IMG/VR virus record: IMGVR_UViG_3300032194_000148
Coordinates: 1 to 30,296 of that record
Strand: one strand, 5' to 3'
DNA: 30,296 nucleotides
Source of the DNA: a virus
This document shows positions 25,627 to 30,296 of this stretch, in pieces. How positions within the stretch are numbered: position 1 is the stretch's first letter; every line of letters starts with the position of its first letter. Position numbers and translations under genes: made by a program. The notes beneath the pieces were generated by a model that saw only the letters and a program-made list of their open reading frames with translations, was not told the DNA's origin and searched no databases.

Positions 25627-26297
25627 TGGAGTCTTTTACTAATGAATTGACAAATGATAGGATAGAGATTGATACATTAGAACTCTTTCCTACACCATGT
25701 ATTGTTACACCATTCCCAAAGCATAATCAATACAAGTGGAAGTCATTTGAGAGAGTAAATAGAAAACCAGATCAGTGGTTCACTCCTCTCAATACATCAT
25801 TTCCAGATCTCACGGATGATGATCCATACGTTGATGCAGAGACAAATGCTAGAATAAGAAAAGACATTATGGATCACCTAGAAAAGGTGTTCCAATGTTA
25901 TAACATGCCACATCAGATTCGTTATAGTGCATTTTGGTATAATGCATATTATGAAGGTGATGGTCAGGAACCACATGATCATCTATCTCCTGACAATAAT
26001 AATCCATATTGGTGTGGCATATACTTTGCCAAGAATTGTCTGGGCAATCAACTAGTATTTCAACAGAAGAACTATGGATTGCGTTTACAACAGACATATG
26101 CTTATTCTGAAAGTAGACTGGGGAAATACTATGAGGATCTATGGTCATCATCAATTCAAGATGGCATGATTATCTTGTTTCCACCACATCTCACGCATGG
26201 TATCAAGGTAGGTATAGAAAATCGTAACAAAATGCGGTTGACGTTCAGTTTCAATCTTGCTATAGATGGTGTATTGCTACCAAATAATGTGCGGTAA
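25626..26297 (+). CDS. 2OG-Fe(II) oxygenase, 2OG-FeII_Oxy_5-like (4 of 4)
   Basis: The ATG at 25626 overlaps the previous stop (TGATG); a GTG one codon earlier is possible. The 223-residue product ends with the pattern of the putative 2OG-FeII_Oxy_5 family. E-P-H-D-H-L-S-P (H117, H119) is followed by W-C-G-I-Y-F, then G-M-I-I-L-F-P-P-H-L-T-H-G (H191), then R204 in M-R-L-T-F-S-F-N. The family uses H-x-H/D...H...R arrangements, so here H117 and H119 replace the classic H-x-D and catalysis is less certain. It stands apart from the three oxygenases at 19.5-22.3 kb, among early-type genes, so it probably acts on a different substrate or at a different stage. Confidence 0.75.
   Translation: MESFTNELTNDRIEIDTLELFPTPCIVTPFPKHNQYKWKSFERVNRKPDQWFTPLNTSFPDLTDDDPYVDAETNARIRKDIMDHLEKVFQCYNMPHQIRYSAFWYNAYYEGDGQEPHDHLSPDNNNPYWCGIYFAKNCLGNQLVFQQKNYGLRLQQTYAYSESRLGKYYEDLWSSSIQDGMIILFPPHLTHGIKVGIENRNKMRLTFSFNLAIDGVLLPNNVR
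26238..26266 (+). promoter_or_regulatory. Weak candidate promoter (TTGACG-17-TATAGA)
   Basis: A 5/6 match to -35 and a 4/6 match to -10 with a 17-base spacer lie at the end of the oxygenase gene, about 27 bases (predicted start site to ATG) before the gene at 26300. The sequence also encodes the conserved R-L-T-F-S-F-N motif, so it may be constrained by coding. Confidence 0.3.
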
Positions 26298-26299
26298 GT

Positions 26300-26809
26300 A
26301 TGAACATCTTCGTAACAGACAAGCATCCATCTAAATGTGCTACTTGTCTACCTGACAAACATATTGTCAAGATGCCACTAGAGTGCTGTCAAATGCTCTC
26401 TATCGTGGCATCATCTTGGTATCATGGTTATGGTGAACTACCACGAAAGGATGGTACACCATATGCCACAAAGAAAGGTGCGTTTCGTAATCATCCATGC
26501 ACAGTGTGGGCAGCAGAGTCTATCCACAACTCATGGTGGTTAATACAGTGGGGCATTGAGTTGTGTGGTGAGTATTCACTGCGATATAATAAACAACATT
26601 CATGCTATAATACACTGACTAGTGCATACTTTATGTTCCCACAGGGCAGTATTGCTGGTGTCACACCATTTGTGAGAGCGATGCCTGATAGATTCAAGCA
26701 CGATACTAGTATAGATACATTTACAGCATACAAATGGTACATTGCATCCAAACCATGGGTGCGTGATAACTATCTACGTATGCCAGACAGAAAACCGAGT
26801 TGGATTTAA
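26300..26809 (+). CDS. Conserved phage protein, possibly pyrimidine-dimer glycosylase-like
   Basis: The 169-residue product belongs to a family frequent in myoviruses with the layout M-N-I-F-V-T-D, D-K-H-I-V-K-M-x-L-E (19-28), an N-H-P-C-T-x-W motif (64-70), S-x-x-N-x-x-W-L (74-81), and L-C-G-E-Y-x-x-R-Y-x-x-x-H (88-100). Members are sometimes annotated as pyrimidine-dimer DNA glycosylases. The similarity to T4 endonuclease V is not obvious by eye, so I give the family with fair confidence and the repair activity with little. The strictly spaced His, Glu, Arg and Trp residues suggest an enzyme. The gap to the previous gene is 2 bases. A UV-repair role would suit a phage of sunlit water. Confidence 0.65.
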   Translation: MNIFVTDKHPSKCATCLPDKHIVKMPLECCQMLSIVASSWYHGYGELPRKDGTPYATKKGAFRNHPCTVWAAESIHNSWWLIQWGIELCGEYSLRYNKQHSCYNTLTSAYFMFPQGSIAGVTPFVRAMPDRFKHDTSIDTFTAYKWYIASKPWVRDNYLRMPDRKPSWI

Positions 26810-26813
26810 TAAC

Positions 26814-27035
26814 ATGGCATTATCACAATCAGTCAACGATTCACTAGATGAAGCAGAGAGTAACCTACGCAATGCACTAGCATATGCTGCGAGACAAGAG
26901 AAACCATTTGTGTGTAATATTATTGCAGAAATGATCACAAAGATTGATTCTATGAAGCAAATGGATAATATAATGGACAAGCTTGAAAATCGTAGCGAAG
27001 GAGACAGTGGCACATGGGGACCAATCGTAGAGTGA
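26814..27035 (+). CDS. Small helical hypothetical protein (73 aa)
   Basis: The start is ATG 26814, 4 bases after the upstream stop; an in-frame ATG at 26742 lies deep inside the previous gene and is unlikely. The 73-residue product is almost entirely helical (S-L-D-E-A-E-S-N-L-R-N-A-L-A-Y-A, M-D-N-I-M-D-K-L-E-N). The next gene starts 22 bases before its stop. Function unknown. Confidence 0.65.
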   Translation: MALSQSVNDSLDEAESNLRNALAYAARQEKPFVCNIIAEMITKIDSMKQMDNIMDKLENRSEGDSGTWGPIVE

Positions 27036-27187
27036 ACATTGAACTAGGACCAGATCTACAGGATGAATATGAGTATTGGTTAGAGGCAAAGCGATCATTA
27101 TGTTTAGAACGTAGCATCAATTCATTTCTCAATTTCATAGCAGTATATGGCACATTCGACAACCCAAGGGACCCTAACGAAACGTGA
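27014..27187 (+). CDS. Small hypothetical protein (57 aa)
   Basis: The frame ATG 27014 to TGA 27187 gives 57 residues. AAGGAG lies 10 bases before the ATG. A GTG at 27032 overlaps the upstream stop and is an alternative start. The product is helical and acidic at the start (G-P-D-L-Q-D-E-Y-E-Y-W-L-E-A-K). It fills what would otherwise be a gap between coding frames. Function unknown. Confidence 0.55.
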   Translation: MGTNRRVNIELGPDLQDEYEYWLEAKRSLCLERSINSFLNFIAVYGTFDNPRDPNET

Positions 27188-27350
27188 GGCAGTGTGGATC
27201 TGCCGCAGAATGATTAAGATTTGGCATAAAGAACTGCGTGGAGATGCGCCAGGTAAGCAATTATACTGGCGCTTTTTCCTTGACACACTGCACCAGTGTG
27301 GTAGAATATCTGACGAAGACTACGCAACATGGCAATGTCCGTTCAAGTAA
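27147..27350 (+). CDS. Small hypothetical protein (67 aa)
   Basis: The 67-residue product is basic and aromatic (R-E-A-V-W-I-C-R-R-M-I-K-I-W-H, Y-W-R-F-F-L-D-T-L-H). Its composition looks like a genuine folded helical protein. The exact start is unsure because the ATG at 27147 lies 41 bases inside the preceding gene and lacks a clear ribosome binding site; internal GTG at 27192 is possible. A promoter-like element lies within its 3' part. Confidence 0.6.
   Translation: MAHSTTQGTLTKREAVWICRRMIKIWHKELRGDAPGKQLYWRFFLDTLHQCGRISDEDYATWQCPFK
27280..27307 (+). promoter_or_regulatory. Candidate promoter with palindromic spacer (TTGACA-16-TAGAAT)
   Basis: A perfect -35 (TTGACA, 27280-27285) and a 5/6 -10 (TAGAAT, 27302-27307) are separated by 16 bases. 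A perfect 7-bp inverted repeat, CACACTG (27284-27290) and CAGTGTG (27294-27300), fills the spacer. The predicted start is just before the gene at 27329. It lies inside a coding sequence. Confidence 0.45.
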
Positions 27351-27517
27351 CACTCTCAAAGGCAGAACTTAATATCATCTGGAGCGCACTGAATCACCTG
27401 ACGCGGGGACAAGAGAGTATCATCACGACAAAGTATGGTAGTGTGTCCAATCTTGCTGCTAAAGTGAATGGTCTCCTGTCTACAGGACACCAGCGTAAAG
27501 ATCTAGACCTGTTGTGA
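27329..27517 (+). CDS. Small hypothetical protein (62 aa)
   Basis: The 62-residue product (60 if ATG 27335 is used) is helical and amphipathic, with S-K-A-E-L-N-I-I-W-S-A-L-N-H-L-T-R-G-Q and T-K-Y-G-S-V-S-N-L-A-A-K-V. It overlaps the preceding gene by 22 bases. It may be transcribed from the internal promoter-like element 20-50 bases upstream. Function unknown. Confidence 0.65.
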   Translation: MAMSVQVTLSKAELNIIWSALNHLTRGQESIITTKYGSVSNLAAKVNGLLSTGHQRKDLDLL

Positions 27518-27571
27518 CACCTTACAAACCGCCACATCACAAGTCGCCGCGCACACGCTGCGCTCTACAAT

Positions 27572-27763
27572 ATGAAGGTACTCAACACCAGACACCTGAT
27601 GAACAAGAAGTACGAACTCACCATCCAATCCAAAAGTGGAACATTTCTTCAGCGACACATCGTTTCTCGACAAACTGCACAAACTGTCTGCGATTTCGTC
27701 AAATACAATGGATACGGAAACTACGCCGATGTCAAACTCATTGTCGCAGAGTGCTGCTACTGA
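27572..27763 (+). CDS. Small basic hypothetical protein (63 aa)
   Basis: After a 54-base gap, ATG 27572 opens a 63-residue basic product with beta-like segments (K-Y-E-L-T-I-Q-S-K-S-G-T-F-L, A-D-V-K-L-I-V-A). The pattern suggests a small beta-alpha fold, but no family is recognised. The gap before it shows only a short GCGC inverted repeat (4 bp) and a TACAAT just before the ATG, with no convincing -35. Its 3' end overlaps the next gene by about 56 bases. Confidence 0.6.
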   Translation: MKVLNTRHLMNKKYELTIQSKSGTFLQRHIVSRQTAQTVCDFVKYNGYGNYADVKLIVAECCY

Positions 27764-27854
27764 TATTGACGAAGCATTTGACATGGCACTCGAAGAATGT
27801 GCAGCAGCACATGAGGTTACAGTAGATTATTACTTGGAAGAGTTTCTTGTGTAA
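27708..27854 (+). CDS. Small acidic hypothetical protein (48 aa)
   Basis: The last ~35 residues (D-I-D-E-A-F-D-M-A-L-E-E-C-A-A-A-H...V-D-Y-Y-L-E-E-F) look strongly coding: acidic and helical. The start is uncertain. ATG 27708 gives 48 residues and ATG 27729 gives 41; an in-frame ATG at 27636 would need a 128-base overlap with the previous gene. Function unknown. Confidence 0.55.
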   Translation: MDTETTPMSNSLSQSAATDIDEAFDMALEECAAAHEVTVDYYLEEFLV

Positions 27855-27861
27855 ATATACT
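27834..27861 (+). promoter_or_regulatory. Weak candidate promoter (TTGGAA-16-TATACT)
   Basis: A 4/6 -35 and a 5/6 -10 lie at the end of the 48-aa gene, 24 bases before the ATG at 27885. A 30-base gap follows, so a new transcript could start here. Only weak support. Confidence 0.3.
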
Positions 27862-27884
27862 CCGTAGTAAACACACTATCTACC

Positions 27885-28028
27885 ATGACTGATTCTGAAA
27901 AGGCAATGGTTGAAGAGATGAGTGAACTCATTAAGGATCAAAACAAGAAGATTTGTGATCAGTATGCTTACATCCAAGAACTTCTATCACAGATGGGAGA
28001 CATGCGCGACAGGGAGTACGACTGCTAA
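27885..28028 (+). CDS. Small helical protein (47 aa), likely coiled coil
   Basis: ATG 27885 to TAA 28028 encodes 47 residues with a heptad-like pattern (M-V-E-E-M-S-E-L-I-K-D-Q-N-K-K-I-C-D) and acidic and basic ends. The stop overlaps the next start (TAATG), which supports the reading. Function unknown. Confidence 0.65.
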   Translation: MTDSEKAMVEEMSELIKDQNKKICDQYAYIQELLSQMGDMRDREYDC

Positions 28029-28225
28029 TGTATCCTGTAGGTACAGAGGTAGAGTACGAAGATCACGTCGGTGTGGTAAATTTCTGTGACGCAGAATCTG
28101 GGTGCTGTACTATCTGCATTAAAGTCATACCTGATGACATACCTAGACAAGTATGCATCGTGGTATACAAACACGACTTCCACAAAATCAAACTAATCAA
28201 CGGCAATCAAAAAGGACGATCTTAA
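28028..28225 (+). CDS. Small beta-rich protein (65 aa), SH3-like
   Basis: The 65-residue product opens with Y-P-V-G-T-E-V-E-Y-E-D-H-V-G-V-V-N-F-C-D, a pattern of small SH3-like barrels in which a short E-Y-x-x-x-x-G turn joins two strands. C-C-T-I-C-I-K-V and Q-V-C-I-V-V-Y follow, giving five cysteines. Similar small proteins seem common in cyanomyoviruses, with unknown role. It is coupled to the preceding gene by TAATG. Confidence 0.7.
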   Translation: MYPVGTEVEYEDHVGVVNFCDAESGCCTICIKVIPDDIPRQVCIVVYKHDFHKIKLINGNQKGRS

Positions 28226-28227
28226 TC

Positions 28228-28377
28228 ATGGAACAGTACAACTTTGACATGGGCAACTTTGAAGGTGACTGGGCTGATGACCCAGCAGTGCGGGAGTCTA
28301 TCCTGCGCGAAGCAGCAGAGCAGGTGCTGTGGGACAGTGTAGAAACTGTTCCTGAAGACCTGCTAGAGGACTTCTGA
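28228..28377 (+). CDS. Small highly acidic protein (49 aa)
   Basis: The start is ATG 28228, two bases after the previous stop, with AAGGA about 11 bases upstream; an in-frame ATG at 28153 inside the previous gene is less likely. The product is strongly acidic (F-E-G-D-W-A-D-D-P-A, P-E-D-L-L-E-D-F). Small acidic early phage proteins can be DNA mimics or inhibitors of host enzymes, but nothing specific shows this here. Confidence 0.65.
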   Translation: MEQYNFDMGNFEGDWADDPAVRESILREAAEQVLWDSVETVPEDLLEDF

Positions 28378-28392
28378 CCCCTATACTAGGTC

Positions 28393-28647
28393 ATGTCACC
28401 ATCCACATGGGATCTAATGCAAATTGACGAGCGACTGGAGCAAACTATCAAGTCCCTTCAGGAGGCGCTACAACGTGCCGAAGCAGCAACGTGCCTGGAT
28501 TCCCCTGTGGATGTCCATGGAGCGCCCTTCCTGGACCCTGTAGACGACTCTCCTGCCCCTTCTTACTCATATGCTGTAGGTCTGTTGTCTGCACAAATAG
28601 ATATTGCTCTATTTGATCTGGAAAACATTCGTAAGCAATTAGTATGA
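28393..28647 (+). CDS. Hypothetical protein (84 aa), helix-loop-helix
   Basis: The 84-residue product has an N-terminal amphipathic helix (E-R-L-E-Q-T-I-K-S-L-Q-E-A-L-Q-R-A-E-A), a Pro/Asp-rich linker and a C-terminal helix (S-A-Q-I-D-I-A-L-F-D-L-E-N-I-R-K-Q-L). No family recognised. It is coupled to the next gene by ATGA. Confidence 0.65.
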   Translation: MSPSTWDLMQIDERLEQTIKSLQEALQRAEAATCLDSPVDVHGAPFLDPVDDSPAPSYSYAVGLLSAQIDIALFDLENIRKQLV

Positions 28648-28871
28648 AACTAGACAGTAAAGCAAGGATTGTAGGCAGTGTTGGAGTCATCACTGCCTAT
28701 TTTTGTATCTTGCATGTGAGTGTGATTGTTGGTGTTATCATCAACTTCATAGCAGATTTAATCAGTATTCCATACTTCATTCGCACCAAATCGTGGGATG
28801 TGGTGATCATGTTGTCATTCCTACTGGTGATCAGTGCGTCCAAGCTGACCACTTCGGGAACTGTCCACTAG
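28644..28871 (+). CDS. Small membrane protein with two transmembrane helices
   Basis: The 75-residue product has a long hydrophobic stretch (~11-45, including V-I-V-G-V-I-I-N-F-I) and a second one (W-D-V-V-I-M-L-S-F-L-L-V-I), joined by a short charged loop (R-T-K-S). Charge placement suggests both ends face the same side. It overlaps the preceding gene by four bases. Its 3' end and stop lie within the strong hairpin at 28853-28890. A role in the host membrane is likely; the exact function is unknown. Confidence 0.7.
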   Translation: MKLDSKARIVGSVGVITAYFCILHVSVIVGVIINFIADLISIPYFIRTKSWDVVIMLSFLLVISASKLTTSGTVH

Positions 28872-28890
28872 AGTGGCACAGCACCCCGAA
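28853..28890 (+). terminator. Strong RNA hairpin across a stop codon (possible terminator or processing site)
   Basis: TTCGGG (28853-28858) pairs with CCCGAA (28885-28890). Inside, CTGT+CCACT (28861-28869) pairs with AGTGG+ACAG (28872-28881, one bulged C). It is followed by a gap before the next gene but not by a U-tract, so it may be an RNA-processing or stability element rather than an intrinsic terminator. Confidence 0.45.
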
Positions 28891-28927
28891 ACCATGTATA
28901 TTACATACATCGACAGGACACCACCCA

Positions 28928-29167
28928 ATGCAACTGCTCAACTCCGCCACTCAAGTTGACTACTATCCCGTCACTCCTGCTGGCAACCGTTTCGTGCGTC
29001 GTGTGACCTGGCATCCTGGTTCTGACACCGAGATGACCACATTCTCCACCATTGTCAAGACCGAGATGATGTATGATGCTAACCAGCGCATTGCTAATGG
29101 TGCTGAAGTGACAGACTTCAACATTCATTGTTACAACGGTTCAGACTATTCTCCCATGGCATGTTGA
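28928..29167 (+). CDS. Hypothetical protein (79 aa) with high-expression codon use
   Basis: The start is ATG 28928; the upstream extension of the frame is inside the membrane-protein gene and reads as non-protein-like. The 79-residue product (Y-Y-P-V-T-P-A-G-N-R-F-V-R-R-V-T-W at the start, E-V-T-D-F-N-I-H-C-Y-N near the end) is probably a small beta protein. Codons are C-ending and the gene is GC-richer than its neighbours, as in the gene at 23665. It follows a 56-base gap with the hairpin. TATATT at 28897 could be a -10, but no good -35 accompanies it. Function unknown. Confidence 0.65.
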   Translation: MQLLNSATQVDYYPVTPAGNRFVRRVTWHPGSDTEMTTFSTIVKTEMMYDANQRIANGAEVTDFNIHCYNGSDYSPMAC

Positions 29168-29230
29168 TACGAGGGTCTATGTAATTGTGTCTCCAGCCGC
29201 GAGACCTCCCCTCACTCTTTCTTTATCATC

Positions 29231-29392
29231 ATGCTCAAAGCAACTATCGTCAAGACTATTCAAGAGTGCTGCAAAGGTACTGCACTGACCAAGGTTGAGA
29301 AGTTCCAAGTCTTCTGTCATGTATGTGATAACATGCTTGCAGAAGGACATATCACCAAGACCCAACACGAACGCTACACCAACGTATTCTGA
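29231..29392 (+). CDS. Small hypothetical protein (53 aa)
   Basis: ATG 29231 to TGA 29392 encodes 53 residues, helical with four cysteines (Q-E-C-C-K, F-C-H-V-C-D). A C-C/C-x-x-C arrangement could bind a metal, but spacing and flanks do not match a known zinc finger. It follows a 63-base gap (29168-29230) that is pyrimidine-rich towards its end and shows no clear promoter. The next frame starts on its stop (TGATG). Confidence 0.6.
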   Translation: MLKATIVKTIQECCKGTALTKVEKFQVFCHVCDNMLAEGHITKTQHERYTNVF

Positions 29393-29568
29393 TGGAAAAC
29401 ATTAGTTCCAGAACTGATCTGCCCCAACCGATGAACACTGACATCGGTATTGATGGTTGTACAACAGTCAATCTCACGACACGACAATGGAAACGACAGC
29501 AAAAGAAAACAAAGAGTTCGTCAACTTTCTCTTTGATAAACTCTTTGAGCACACAGACACAGACATGA
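29392..29568 (+). CDS. Possible small gene (58 aa), uncertain
   Basis: This frame starts in a TGATG overlap and runs 58 codons. The first half (L-P-Q-P-M-N-T-D-I-G-I-D-G and R-Q-W-K-R-Q-Q-K-K) looks protein-like. The Ser/Thr-rich second half overlaps the next gene by 82 bases in another frame and may be an artefact. It is included because the 94 bases before the next gene hold no other coding frame. Confidence 0.4.
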   Translation: MENISSRTDLPQPMNTDIGIDGCTTVNLTTRQWKRQQKKTKSSSTFSLINSLSTQTQT

Positions 29569-29633
29569 TTGATTTGCATGATGATGATTCATGCTGTGAT
29601 CACCTTGAGTTTGAACAACTTGCATTATTCTGA
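29487..29633 (+). CDS. Small acidic hypothetical protein (48 aa)
   Basis: ATG 29487 to TGA 29633 encodes 48 residues. Features include K-E-F-V-N-F-L-F-D-K-L-F-E and the acidic, Cys-containing run H-D-D-D-S-C-C-D-H-L-E. The C-C-x-H pattern near Asp residues might bind metal; this is inference. The stop overlaps the next start (TGATG). Confidence 0.6.
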   Translation: METTAKENKEFVNFLFDKLFEHTDTDMIDLHDDDSCCDHLEFEQLALF

Positions 29634-29833
29634 TGACTGACATTCCATTTGTGCCACCCTGGAGACAACATATCAAGGGTTTATTGTCTGATGTAATTGC
29701 AGATTACATGAATGATGAGAATCTGTCACCTGATGCATTGATTGATGACATCAAAGAGGAAGTGAAATCATGGGCAGACTATCATAAAGACAATTACGTT
29801 AAAGCAACTGAAATCTACGACAAACTCTCATGA
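29633..29833 (+). CDS. Small hypothetical protein (66 aa)
   Basis: The 66-residue product is acidic and helical (L-L-S-D-V-I-A-D-Y-M-N-D-E-N-L and L-I-D-D-I-K-E-E-V-K-S-W). It starts on the preceding stop (TGATG) and ends in an ATGA overlap with the next gene. Function unknown. Confidence 0.65.
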   Translation: MTDIPFVPPWRQHIKGLLSDVIADYMNDENLSPDALIDDIKEEVKSWADYHKDNYVKATEIYDKLS

Positions 29834-29934
29834 CCGTCTCTGTTTCACGTTGGGCAACATACATCCACTGGTTGGATGACTGTCAATCTGGAGATGAAAT
29901 GCTCCTCGTTCTTTCTATTATCAACAATGACTGA
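29830..29934 (+). CDS. Very small gene (34 aa)
   Basis: The ATG overlaps the previous stop as ATGA, and the next gene starts 8 bases inside its end. The product includes W-A-T-Y-I-H-W-L-D-D-C-Q-S-G-D-E-M-L, a plausible helix. It is the only frame linking its two neighbours. Short length limits confidence. Confidence 0.5.
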   Translation: MTVSVSRWATYIHWLDDCQSGDEMLLVLSIINND

Positions 29935-30292
29935 TCCTAATCCTTATCGTGTGCCTGGTCTTTATGATGATGCACCCAAGCAATCACCACTAGAACGTAT
30001 TATCCTTGAACAGTTCAAGAAATTGAATTGGGAGATGGATGATGACATCAGCATTGAGATTGCTGGTTCACAAGTATATGAGATTGAGGGTGATGGTACA
30101 CGTTGGAAACCAACAAAAGGCACAGTAAAGTATAACAAAGATGCATTTATTGTGATCAAGAACAAGGACCGTAGTCCATACACTCCCTCTGTGCCACCAC
30201 CAGTGGTCAGTGAGGAAACTGTCACCATGGAAGCCCAGCAGGGCGAAGACCCCCTTATAATTAAGACATCAACAGGGGACACCACTCCATGA
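29927..30292 (+). CDS. Hypothetical protein (121 aa)
   Basis: The ATG at 29927 is chosen; an in-frame start at 29876 would enlarge the overlap with the 34-aa gene. The N-terminus (P-Y-R-V-P-G-L-Y-D-D-A-P) is followed by a helix (L-E-R-I-I-L-E-Q-F-K-K-L-N-W-E-M), a small beta region (I-S-I-E-I-A-G-S-Q-V-Y-E-I) and a Pro/Glu-rich disordered tail. No known function. It ends in an ATGA overlap with a further gene. Confidence 0.65.
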   Translation: MTDPNPYRVPGLYDDAPKQSPLERIILEQFKKLNWEMDDDISIEIAGSQVYEIEGDGTRWKPTKGTVKYNKDAFIVIKNKDRSPYTPSVPPPVVSEETVTMEAQQGEDPLIIKTSTGDTTP

Positions 30293-30296
30293 CCGT
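30289..30296 (+). CDS. Start of next gene (partial, cut by window edge)
   Basis: ATG at 30289 overlaps the preceding stop as ATGA, the coupling used repeatedly in this array. Only two complete codons (Met-Thr) are visible. Confidence 0.35.

Noticed and set aside
28382-28387. TATACT just before the ATG at 28393 as a -10 box
   Set aside because: No -35 is present at 16-18 bases upstream, and the transcript would start at the start codon.
28703-28927. Long N-terminal extension of the 79-aa protein ending at 29167
   Set aside because: The extension overlaps the two-helix membrane protein in another frame, and its Cys/His-rich sequence looks random. The ATG at 28928 fits the gap and composition.

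Overview
The window looks like part of a T4-like cyanophage (cyanomyovirus) genome, most likely one infecting marine Synechococcus or Prochlorococcus. Four things point this way. There is a very large virion protein followed by short-tail-fibre (tail-collar) proteins. There are T4-type late-promoter motifs (NATAAATA). There are four putative 2-oxoglutarate/Fe(II) oxygenases and a DUF4385 protein, both typical of cyanomyoviruses. Finally, the genes form a dense, overlapping, all-plus-strand array of tiny early-type genes. No tRNA, rRNA, CRISPR, integrase or transposon was seen. No gene is convincingly supported on the minus strand. Host and family assignments come from recognition of protein families, not from a database search.

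Region 1 (1-19466), virion/tail module. It opens inside a giant structural protein whose frame is already open at the left edge, so its N-terminus lies outside the window. Two tail-collar proteins follow (7950-10224). Next are four tandem paralogues (10226-16321). They share a stalk of two Ig-like domains plus a third beta domain, and a C-terminal tail of exactly 70 residues. Each carries a different N-terminal head: glycine-rich, DUF4114-like, glycine-rich, DUF5648-like. A 1035-residue fibre protein with repeated beta domains and another tail-collar domain closes the module (16359-19466), preceded by a late-promoter-like GATAAATA. The four-gene array reads as a modular adhesin or receptor-binding cassette and is the most interesting part of the window.

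Region 2 (19482-23613), oxygenase/chaperone cluster. Three putative 2OG-Fe(II) oxygenases flank a protein with a tail-assembly-chaperone-like segment. Two unrecognised proteins follow. Most junctions overlap by a few bases, suggesting one translationally coupled unit. Its position directly after the fibres makes fibre modification an attractive but untested idea.

Region 3 (23614-30296), small-gene array. It begins with an almost consensus sigma70 promoter (TTGACA-17-TATGAT) whose -35 overlaps the preceding stop codon. About 22 small genes follow, mostly 34-160 codons, many joined by ATGA/TAATG/TGATG overlaps. They include a DUF4385 protein, a fourth 2OG-Fe(II) oxygenase, a phage protein of a family sometimes annotated as pyrimidine-dimer glycosylase, and two small membrane proteins. 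Several genes of fewer than 60 codons were found by direct reading. A strong hairpin (28853-28890) and further candidate promoters lie within the array.
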